Below, in pieces: positions 24,827-31,931 of a stretch of DNA of 49,205 nucleotides (positions within the stretch are counted from its first letter, which is position 1; each line of letters opens with the position of its first letter). Origin of the DNA: Rhodoferax ferrireducens (GTDB lineage: Bacteria > Pseudomonadota > Gammaproteobacteria > Burkholderiales > Burkholderiaceae_C); assembly GCF_003347515.1 (NCBI RefSeq), contig NZ_QEII01000181.1, positions 1-49,205 of the forward strand, given 5' to 3'. The position numbers and the translations under genes were made by a program. The notes under the pieces are model-generated. The model worked only from the letters and a program-made list of their open reading frames with translations. It made no database searches and had not been told where the DNA came from.

Positions 24827-25673
24827 GGGCCGGCTGGCGGGCCATGGCGTGGCCCAGCCGAACGGCCCCACCCGGCGACCAGGCAGGGTTGAACTGCAGC
24901 GGGGCTTTGGGGAACAGCATCACCACGGTGGAGCCGAGCAGAAAGCGCCCCATTTCCTCGCCCTGCTTCAATGCAATCGACTGTTCGTCATAACGCCACT
25001 CGCGCACCTCGCCGCCACGCGGTGGATTGACCACGCCATGCCAGACGGTGGCCATACTGCCGACGATGGTGGCGCCGACCAGCACCAGCACAAACGGGCC
25101 GCGCACGGACTCAAAGACACACACAACCCGCTCGTTGCGCGCAAACAGCCCCGGCACGCCGCGGGCTGTGGTCGGGTTGACCGAAAACAGTTCGCCCGGC
25201 ACGTAAATCATGCGGCTCAAGCGCCCGTCGCACGGCATGTGGATGCGGTGATAGTCCTTCGGGCTCAGGTACAGCGTGGCAAAACTGCCGCCGTCGAAGC
25301 GCGCCGCCAGCGTGGCGTCTCCGCCAACCAGGGCGGTGCTGGAGTACTGGTGGCCCTTGGCCTGGAACAGCTGATCGCCCGCCATCGGGCCGAACTGGCT
25401 GATGGCGCCATCGACCGGGCAGATCAGGTCGGCGCTGGCCAGCGGTCGCGCGCCCACCTTCAGGGCGCGGGTGAAAAAGTCGTTGAAGGTGGCGTAGCTG
25501 GTCAGGTCGGCGTTGGCCGCCTCGCTCATGTTGACGCCGTAACGCTCGACAAACCACGCGATCAGGTGCGTGGTCAGTTGCCCGCCCCGGGCCCCGGCAA
25601 TTAGCCCGGCGAATTTTGTGATGGCCTGTTTGGGGAGTAAATACTGCGGCAGCACGGCAAGGCGGTCGGACAT
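24819..25673 (-). CDS. psd: Phosphatidylserine decarboxylase proenzyme
   Basis: The 284-residue protein makes phosphatidylethanolamine from phosphatidylserine at the inner membrane. It is a pyruvoyl enzyme that cleaves itself at L-G-S-T (246-249), with S248 becoming the pyruvoyl group of the small subunit. The autoproteolysis residues are visible as P-V-D88-G-A-I and Y-H-R-I-H (141-145), followed by M-P-C-D-G. Length and motif order match the E. coli-type (PSD-I) enzyme. Confidence 0.95.
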   Translation of the reverse strand: MSDRLAVLPQYLLPKQAITKFAGLIAGARGGQLTTHLIAWFVERYGVNMSEAANADLTSYATFNDFFTRALKVGARPLASADLICPVDGAISQFGPMAGDQLFQAKGHQYSSTALVGGDATLAARFDGGSFATLYLSPKDYHRIHMPCDGRLSRMIYVPGELFSVNPTTARGVPGLFARNERVVCVFESVRGPFVLVLVGATIVGSMATVWHGVVNPPRGGEVREWRYDEQSIALKQGEEMGRFLLGSTVVMLFPKAPLQFNPAWSPGGAVRLGHAMARQPAPI

Positions 25674-25784
25674 GGATGGCTACCGGTGGTGAGAATGGCC
25701 GGGATTGTACCCAGCGCCTTTTTTGGCCCGCAGTGTGACAATGCCGCCATGGGCCGACCCCTTTGACGCCCTGAACTACCGACT

Positions 25785-27272
25785 ATGACTTCTTCCGCCT
25801 ATTCCAGCCTGACCGCCGTGTTCACGCGGCTCTACCGCTACCAGCATCTGGGCGCCTTCCTGAGTTGGGACCAGGCCGCCATGATGCCACCCAAGGGCAA
25901 CGCGGCACGCGGCGCCGCCATGGCCGAACTCGATGTGCTGCTGCACCAGACGCTGACCGATGCCGCCCTGCCCGGCCTGATGGCGGCCGCCAGCCTTGAG
26001 CCGCTGGACGCGGACCAGGCGGCCAGCCTGCTGGAGATGCGGCGCGACTGGGAGAGCGCCAATTTGTTGCCGGCGCGCCTGGTTGAAGCCAAAAGCCTGG
26101 CCAGCTCGCACTGTGAACACGCCTGGCGCACGCAACGCCCGGCCAACGACTGGCCGGGCTTTCTTGGCAACTTCCGGGAGGTCGTGACCCTGGCGCGCGA
26201 AGAAGCACAGCTTCTGTCCCAGGCCAAGGGCGTCAGCCCCTATGACGCGCTGATGGACAAGTTTGAGCCCGGCACGCGCAGCGCCGACATCGATGTCATC
26301 TTTGCCGACCTGAAAAGCTGGCTGCCGGACCTGATTGCCCAGGTGCGCGCGCAACAGACGGGCGAACCCGTCATGCAGGCGCAAGGCCCGTTTGTCATTG
26401 AGCGGCAACGTGCGCTGGGGGCGGACATCATGGGCATTCTGGGCTTTGATTTTTCCGCCGGCCGGCTCGACAGTTCGACCCATCCGTTTTCCGGCGGCGT
26501 GGCCGAAGATGTGCGTATCACGACGCGCTACAGCGAGGACGACTTCATGCGCAGCCTGATGGGCATCGTGCATGAAACCGGCCACGCGCGTTACGAGCAG
26601 AACCTGCCGCGCGACACCGTGCACCTGCCGGTGGGGCGAGCCCGCTCCATGGGCATCCACGAGAGCCAAAGCCTGTCGTTCGAAATGCAGCTGGGCCGCA
26701 GCCCGTCCTTTCTGGCCCTGATCTCCCCCTTGCTGAAAAAACACCTGGGCGAGCAGCCGGCATTTGAGGCCGCCAACCTCGCCCGCCTGTTCAGCCGCGT
26801 CCAGCCCGGTTTCATTCGCGTCGATGCCGATGAACTGACCTATCCGGCGCACATCATCCTGCGCTATGAGATTGAACGGGCCTTGATCGACGGCGACATC
26901 GAAGCCGAGGACATTCCCGCGATGTGGGATGACAAGATGATGGCTTACCTGGGCATCGACACGCGCGGCAACTTCCAAAACGGCTGCCTGCAGGACATTC
27001 ACTGGACCATGGGCAGCTTTGGTTACTTTCCCAGCTACACGCTGGGCGCCATGTATGCCGCGCAGTATTTCGCCACCATCCGCCAGGCCCATCCGGACTT
27101 CGACACCCGCATCGCCGCGGGTGACCTGGCACCCATCTTTGACTGGTTGAAGCGCCATATCTGGCAGCCGGCCAGCCGCTGGGACACCCGGGCACTGGTG
27201 CAGCGCGCGACCGGCGAAGCGCTCAACCCGCGCCACTTTCGCGCCCACTTGGAAAGCCGGTACACCCCATGA
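25785..27272 (+). CDS. M32-family metallocarboxypeptidase (Taq type)
   Basis: The 495-residue zinc enzyme removes C-terminal amino acids from peptides in the cytoplasm. It has H263-E-T-G-H267 as the zinc-binding HEXXH, H-E293-S as the third-ligand motif, and the family-specific H-P-F, I-R-V-D-A-D-E-L-T-Y and R-Y-E-I-E segments. Length is normal for M32. Its stop overlaps the LysR gene's start in an ATGA, so the two are coupled. Confidence 0.95.
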   Translation: MTSSAYSSLTAVFTRLYRYQHLGAFLSWDQAAMMPPKGNAARGAAMAELDVLLHQTLTDAALPGLMAAASLEPLDADQAASLLEMRRDWESANLLPARLVEAKSLASSHCEHAWRTQRPANDWPGFLGNFREVVTLAREEAQLLSQAKGVSPYDALMDKFEPGTRSADIDVIFADLKSWLPDLIAQVRAQQTGEPVMQAQGPFVIERQRALGADIMGILGFDFSAGRLDSSTHPFSGGVAEDVRITTRYSEDDFMRSLMGIVHETGHARYEQNLPRDTVHLPVGRARSMGIHESQSLSFEMQLGRSPSFLALISPLLKKHLGEQPAFEAANLARLFSRVQPGFIRVDADELTYPAHIILRYEIERALIDGDIEAEDIPAMWDDKMMAYLGIDTRGNFQNGCLQDIHWTMGSFGYFPSYTLGAMYAAQYFATIRQAHPDFDTRIAAGDLAPIFDWLKRHIWQPASRWDTRALVQRATGEALNPRHFRAHLESRYTP

Positions 27273-28141
27273 GCGCCGCCCGCATCCCCCCGATTCAATG
27301 CCTGCTGACCTTTGAAGCGCTGGCGCGCCTGCGCAGCGTGACGCAGACCTCGGAAGAACTGTGCGTCACGCCCAGCGCCGTGAGTCACCGCGTCAAGCAG
27401 CTGGAGCAAATCATCGGCACCAAGCTGTTCGGGCGCGCCGATTTTTCGCTCACGACCGAAGGCATCGAGTACCTGGCCCATGTGCGCGAGGGGCTGACCA
27501 TGCTGCAGAAATTCCCCAGCTCGGCCAACGCCCCAGGCAAGCGCAAGCTGCGCCTGGCCGTGACGCCCACGTTTGCGCGCTCCATCCTGATCCCGCGCCT
27601 GCGCCAGTTCACCGAGGCCTATCCCGAGATTGACCTGACGCTGCAGGTGTCCATCCCGCTGCTGGACGTGGTGGCGGAGGACGCCGACCTGATGATCCGG
27701 TTTGGCACCGGCCGCTACGCCGACGTCGAGCATGTGTGCCTGTTCAAGGACGAGGTGACGCCGCTGGCCTCCCCCACCTTCGTGCGCGAACACGGACCGT
27801 TCGTGGTGCCGGAAGACCTGGAGGGCGAGAACCTCTTGCGCAGCCCGCTGGAACCCTGGCGCACCTGGTTTGCCGCCAACGGGCTGGACTGGCCGGAACC
27901 CCTGGACGGCTCGCAATTCAACGACGTCGGCCTGATGTGCGATGCCGCCGCCGCCGGCATGGGCGTGGCGCTGATTCGCCTGAAGCTGGGCGCGCCCTGG
28001 CTGGAAAACGGCTCGCTGGTGCGCCTGTATGAGCGCAACGTGCCCAGCCCGCACGCACACTACCTGTGCTGGCGCACCGGCATGATGGACCGCTGGGAGT
28101 GCGCGGCCTTCGCCGACTGGCTGAAAAAGAGCGTTGCTTAG
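27269..28141 (+). CDS. LysR-family regulator, GcvA-like
   Basis: The 290-residue protein has the N-terminal winged helix-turn-helix at about 12-65 (with S-V-T-Q-T-S-E-E-L and S-A-V-S-H-R-V-K-Q-L-E) and a periplasmic-binding-type effector domain from about 90. The sequence A-A-A-G-M-G-V-A-L and W-L at the end are typical of the GcvA group. It is translated in series with the M32 peptidase gene, whereas most LysR genes diverge from their targets. Its targets are therefore not evident; the peptidase or a distant locus are possibilities. Confidence 0.92.
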   Translation: MSAARIPPIQCLLTFEALARLRSVTQTSEELCVTPSAVSHRVKQLEQIIGTKLFGRADFSLTTEGIEYLAHVREGLTMLQKFPSSANAPGKRKLRLAVTPTFARSILIPRLRQFTEAYPEIDLTLQVSIPLLDVVAEDADLMIRFGTGRYADVEHVCLFKDEVTPLASPTFVREHGPFVVPEDLEGENLLRSPLEPWRTWFAANGLDWPEPLDGSQFNDVGLMCDAAAAGMGVALIRLKLGAPWLENGSLVRLYERNVPSPHAHYLCWRTGMMDRWECAAFADWLKKSVA

Positions 28142-28263
28142 TTCAACTGAATTCAGTGCTTGTGAGTGTCTTGAATCCTTGCCCACCGGTATGTATGCTT
28201 TAAAAATACTGCCAACCTGCCGGGCACACACTTGGGCCTGGCCTTATCCAAGGAGCCAATGCC

Positions 28264-28617
28264 ATGAGCTACGTTGATGGATTTGTAACCCCCGTCCCCA
28301 CGGCCAACCGCGAGGCCTACCGCAAGCATGCCGAACAGGCCGCTGTATTGTTTAAGGAATTTGGCGCCACCGGCGTTGTGGAATGCTGGGGCGACGATGT
28401 GCCCGAGGGCAAGGTCACATCATTTCCGATGGCCGTGAAATGCGAGTCGGGCGAGACAGTCGTGTTCTCGTGGATCACCTGGCCCTCGCGCGCCGTGCGC
28501 GACGAAGGCTGGAAGAAGATCATGGCCGATCCCCGCATGGCGCCTAGCGTCAATCCGATGCCATTCGACGGCAAGCGGCTGATCTATGGCGGGTTTCAGG
28601 TTTTGCTGCAGCTATAG
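28264..28617 (+). CDS. DUF1428 family protein (YbaA-like)
   Basis: The 117-residue protein matches the small cytoplasmic DUF1428 family. It starts M-S-Y-V-D-G-F-V, contains V-E-C-W-G-D-D-V-P and F-S-W-I-T-W-P-S-R, and ends with M-P-F-D-G-K-R-L-I-Y-G-G-F. The fold is ferredoxin-like (dimeric alpha-beta barrel); function is unknown. A clear AAGGAG site precedes ATG 28264. The 122 bases upstream hold no other gene. Confidence 0.9.
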   Translation: MSYVDGFVTPVPTANREAYRKHAEQAAVLFKEFGATGVVECWGDDVPEGKVTSFPMAVKCESGETVVFSWITWPSRAVRDEGWKKIMADPRMAPSVNPMPFDGKRLIYGGFQVLLQL

Positions 28618-28657
28618 CCACCGACGGGCCTGCCCAGTATCCGTCCATCGTCACCAC

Positions 28658-29119
28658 TCAAGAAATATTCAATCGATTTCGCAGGCCTTCATTCTCTTGC
28701 CTGAGTTGCGCAATAAGCTGCTCCGCATCAGCAAGGCGCTGCTCAACGGCATGATTGGCATGGGTCAGGCGCTCCAGTTCGGCCGCGAGGTTGTCGGCCA
28801 TGGCAGTCACGCGCTCGCGCGTGCTGTCGCGGGTTTGTGTCAGTTGTGAACTCAAGGCATCCAGCCAGCTCATGATTTCAACCCGTGTGGTGTCTTTATG
28901 CCCCGGGTTTTGTAGCGTGGCTTTTTTCACATCGGCCCTGCGGCAAAGCTCCGACTGGGTGACGCGGCCGTAGTTGAAGGGGTAGATACCCTGGTTGGCA
29001 GCAATTTCAGCTTCAATGTCGCGCATGGCTTTGCGCAATCGCTCAAGCGCAGCCTCGGTTCTGGGATGCGCTTTGTCTGAAGTGGAGGGAGGCGTCGTGG
29101 AATGTGTTGCGCTGGTCAT
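28658..29119 (-). CDS. Hypothetical protein: helix-turn-helix-like segment plus coiled coil
   Basis: The 153-residue protein is not recognised as a named family. Residues about 24-85 include G-R-V-T-Q-S-E-L-C-R-R-A-D-V, reminiscent of a DNA-binding helix-turn-helix. Residues about 95-150 form a strong heptad coiled coil that ends in L-R-Q-E-N-E-G-L-R-N-R-L. This order resembles KfrA-type plasmid proteins and other DNA-binding coiled-coil proteins, but I cannot assign one. It stands alone between DUF1428 and a low-GC stretch with repeat copy D, and may be accessory DNA. Confidence 0.65.
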   Translation of the reverse strand: MTSATHSTTPPSTSDKAHPRTEAALERLRKAMRDIEAEIAANQGIYPFNYGRVTQSELCRRADVKKATLQNPGHKDTTRVEIMSWLDALSSQLTQTRDSTRERVTAMADNLAAELERLTHANHAVEQRLADAEQLIAQLRQENEGLRNRLNIS

Positions 29120-29193
29120 GAGGAAAGTTTAAGCGACCACGAATGAGCAGGGCAACGGTCATCACGCGATTGGCACGGGGCTTGAAATTTTGA

Positions 29194-29250
29194 TGAAATC
29201 AGCCTCTAGCCAGCGAGTACATTGCGCAAACAGCTATTAATTGTGTAGCA
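29194..29250 (+). repeat. 57-bp dispersed repeat, copy D
   Basis: It runs from TGAAATCAGCCTCTAGCC to CAGCTATTAATTGTGTAGCA. It lies in the AT-richer 228-base gap between the coiled-coil gene and glcD. Confidence 0.8.
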
Positions 29251-29264
29251 TTTTTTGTTTTCAC

Positions 29265-29283
29265 GATGATTTGAAAAATCATC
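29265..29283. promoter_or_regulatory. Perfect inverted repeat upstream of glcD
   Basis: GATGATTT (29265-29272) and AAATCATC (29276-29283) form a perfect 8-bp inverted repeat around GAA. There is no following T run on either strand, so an operator about 65 bases ahead of the glcD start is more likely than a terminator. Confidence 0.4.
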
Positions 29284-29347
29284 ACGCCGCCCGGCGTCAC
29301 TACGCCCTACAGTGGAACCCATTGTCTATTTGAGCGTGAAATTCAAC

Positions 29348-30850
29348 ATGAATGCAGCCCATTCCCCCGAACATCAAGAATTGCTACAAAGATCAGAGCG
29401 CCAGGCGCAAATCGTACGAGGGCTGGAGGCGTGTTTACCACCTCATGCCCTGTTGTGGAACCGGGAAGACACCACGCCTTATGAATGCGACGGGCTGACC
29501 GCCTACCGGCAGCGCCCGCTGGTGGTGGTCTTGCCGGAAACGCTGGAGCAGGTGCAGGCGGTGCTGCGCACCTGCCACGCGCTGGACGTGCCGGTGGTGG
29601 CGCGCGGCGCCGGCACCGGCTTGTCGGGCGGCGCCATGCCGCACCGGCTGGGCGTCACGCTCTCGCTGGCCAAGTTCAACAAAATCCTCAAGATTGACCC
29701 GCTCGCCCGCACGGCGCTGGTGCAATGCGGCGTGCGCAACCTGGCGATCAGCGAGGCCGTGGCGCGCCACGGCCTGTATTACGCGCCGGACCCGTCGAGC
29801 CAGATCGCCTGCACCATTGGCGGCAACGTGGCGGAGAACTCGGGTGGCGTGCACTGCCTGAAATACGGACTCACCCTGCACAACATCCTGAAAATCAAGG
29901 GCTTCACGATGGAGGGCGAAGTCGTTGAATTCGGCTCGGACGCGCTGGACGCGCCCGGCTTCGACTGCTTGAGCATCGTGATCGGCTCCGAAGGCATGTT
30001 GGCGATTGCCACCGAAGTGACGGTCAAACTGATCCCGAAACCGCAACTGGCGCGCTGCATCATGGCCAGCTTCGACGACATCCGCAAGGCCGGCGACGCG
30101 GTGGCGGCCGTGATTGCCGCCGGCATCATCCCGGCCGGCCTGGAGATGATGGACAAGCCCATGACGGCGGCGGTGGAGGACTATGTGCACGCCGGCTACG
30201 ACCTGACGGCCGAGGCGATTCTGCTGTGCGAGAGCGACGGCACGATTGAGGAGGTGGAGGAAGAAATCGGCCGCATGAGCGACGTGCTGCGCACGCACGG
30301 CGCCACCGCCATTGCCGTGAGCCGCGACGAAGCCGAGCGCCTGAAATTCTGGAGCGGGCGCAAGAACGCCTTTCCGGCGAGCGGGCGCATCAGCCCCGAC
30401 TACATGTGCATGGACTCGACCATTCCGCGCAAGCGCCTGGCCGACATCCTGCTGGCGATCCAGCAGATGGAGAAAAAATACCAGCTGCGCTGCGCCAACG
30501 TGTTCCACGCCGGCGACGGCAACCTGCACCCGCTGATTCTGTTTGATGCCAACGACCCGGATCAGCTGCACCGCTGCGAGCTGTTCGGCGCCGAGATTCT
30601 GGAAACCAGTGTCGCCATGGGCGGCACCATCACCGGCGAGCACGGCGTCGGGGTGGAAAAACTCAACTCCATGTGCGTGCAGTTTTCCGCCGCCGAGAAC
30701 GAGCAGATGTTTGGCGTCAAGCGCGCGTTTGACGCGAAAGGCCTGCTCAACCCGGGCAAGGTGATTCCGACGCTGAACCGCTGCGCCGAGTACGGCAAGA
30801 TGCTGGTGCGCGGCGGGCAGATCAAGCACCCGGACTTGCCCCGGTTTTAG
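29348..30850 (+). CDS. glcD: GlcD-like FAD-linked glycolate/D-lactate dehydrogenase subunit
   Basis: The 500-residue flavoprotein has the FAD-binding type 4 (PP-loop) domain with R-G-A-G-T-G-L-S-G-G at about 88-97 and S-S-Q-I-A-C-T-I-G-G-N. The C-terminal oxidase domain has H-A-G-D-G-N-L-H-P and G-E-H-G-V-G metal/substrate motifs. Length matches E. coli GlcD. It oxidises glycolate or D-2-hydroxyacids. The usual partners GlcE and GlcF are not adjacent; LrgA/LrgB membrane genes follow instead. ATG 29348 fits the family; the frame is open to 29312. Confidence 0.9.
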   Translation: MNAAHSPEHQELLQRSERQAQIVRGLEACLPPHALLWNREDTTPYECDGLTAYRQRPLVVVLPETLEQVQAVLRTCHALDVPVVARGAGTGLSGGAMPHRLGVTLSLAKFNKILKIDPLARTALVQCGVRNLAISEAVARHGLYYAPDPSSQIACTIGGNVAENSGGVHCLKYGLTLHNILKIKGFTMEGEVVEFGSDALDAPGFDCLSIVIGSEGMLAIATEVTVKLIPKPQLARCIMASFDDIRKAGDAVAAVIAAGIIPAGLEMMDKPMTAAVEDYVHAGYDLTAEAILLCESDGTIEEVEEEIGRMSDVLRTHGATAIAVSRDEAERLKFWSGRKNAFPASGRISPDYMCMDSTIPRKRLADILLAIQQMEKKYQLRCANVFHAGDGNLHPLILFDANDPDQLHRCELFGAEILETSVAMGGTITGEHGVGVEKLNSMCVQFSAAENEQMFGVKRAFDAKGLLNPGKVIPTLNRCAEYGKMLVRGGQIKHPDLPRF

Positions 30851-30863
30851 GCGCCCGACCTGC

Positions 30864-31220
30864 ATGAACGGACTGCGCGGCCTGGCCTGGCTGCTGGCGC
30901 TGCAATCACTCGGCGAGTTGCTGGCTCGCGGTTTGTCGCTGCCCTTTCCCGGCCCGGTGATCGGCATGCTGTTACTGCTGCTTGCGCTGCGCGTGCCTGC
31001 GGTGCGAGAACCGGTCGCCGCCTGCGCCAACTTTTTGCTGTCGCACCTCTCCCTGCTGTTTGTGCCGGTGGGCGTGGGCGTGATGACGCATCTGGGCCTG
31101 CTCGGCCAGTACGGCGTGCGCATTCTCGTGGTGGTGGTGCTGTCGACCTGGCTTGGCCTGGGCGTCACCGTGCTGGCCTTGCGCCTGTTCCGGGAGAAAA
31201 ACGATGCCCAAATTCGTTGA
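30864..31220 (+). CDS. lrgA: CidA/LrgA-family membrane protein
   Basis: The 118-residue protein has four hydrophobic segments and the family signature P-F-P-G-P-V-I-G-M at about 27-35 plus F-V-P-V-G-V-G-V-M. It begins 13 bases after glcD and overlaps lrgB by 17 bases, giving a glcD-lrgA-lrgB transcription unit. The pair was first described as holin-like. Bacterial and plastid relatives have since been shown to carry pyruvate or glycolate/glycerate. Confidence 0.9.
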   Translation: MNGLRGLAWLLALQSLGELLARGLSLPFPGPVIGMLLLLLALRVPAVREPVAACANFLLSHLSLLFVPVGVGVMTHLGLLGQYGVRILVVVVLSTWLGLGVTVLALRLFREKNDAQIR

Positions 31221-31929
31221 ACTCTGGGTCTATCTCTCGGCCACGCCACTGTTTGGCCTGACCGCCACCTTGGTGGTGTATGTGCTGGCGCAGGCCGCTT
31301 ACGCCCGGCTGCACCAAGCCGCCTGGGCCAACCCGGTGCTGTGGACGGTGCTGACCCTGGCCAGCGTGCTGCTGGCTACCGGCGTGACTTACCCCACTTA
31401 TTTTGCCGGGGCGCAATTCATTCACTTCTTGCTGGGCCCTGCGGTGGTGGCGCTGGGCTGGCCGCTGTGGGAGCGCCGCGCTGAGTTGCTCAAACGCTGG
31501 CGCGTCTTGCTGCTGGCGGCACTGGCCGGTGGCGCTGCGGCCAGTGGTTCGGCGCTGGCGCTGGGCTGGGCCGTGGGCCTGCCAACCGACGTGGTGCTGT
31601 CGCTGGCGCCCAAATCGGTCACCGCGCCGGTGGCCATGGGCATTGCCGACAAGATTGGCGGCATTCCGGCGCTGGCCGCGGTGTTTGCCGTGATCACCGG
31701 CATGGTGGGCGCGCTGAGTGGCAAATACCTGTTTGACGCGCTGAAGATCCCAACCGACGCGAATGGCTGGATGGCGCGCGGCTTTGCGTTGGGCACGGCC
31801 GCGCACGGCATCGGCGCGGCGCGGGCGTTGCAGGTCAATGCGAATGCGGGCGCCTATGCCGGACTGGCACTGGGTTTGCAGGTGCTGCTGGCGTCGCTGC
31901 TGATCCCGCTGGTGTTCCGGTTGTTCTAG
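31204..31929 (+). CDS. lrgB: LrgB/CidB-family membrane protein
   Basis: The 241-residue protein has about seven or eight hydrophobic segments. It carries the family motifs F-L-L-G-P-A-V-V-A-L-G, then L-A-P-K-S-V-T-A-P-V-A-M and G-T-A-A-H-G-I-G-A-A-R-A. It works with LrgA as a two-part transporter or channel. ATG 31204 has a GGAGAAAAA site within the end of lrgA. It converges on the GGDEF-EAL gene with a two-base gap. Confidence 0.92.
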   Translation: MPKFVELWVYLSATPLFGLTATLVVYVLAQAAYARLHQAAWANPVLWTVLTLASVLLATGVTYPTYFAGAQFIHFLLGPAVVALGWPLWERRAELLKRWRVLLLAALAGGAAASGSALALGWAVGLPTDVVLSLAPKSVTAPVAMGIADKIGGIPALAAVFAVITGMVGALSGKYLFDALKIPTDANGWMARGFALGTAAHGIGAARALQVNANAGAYAGLALGLQVLLASLLIPLVFRLF

Positions 31930-31931
31930 TT

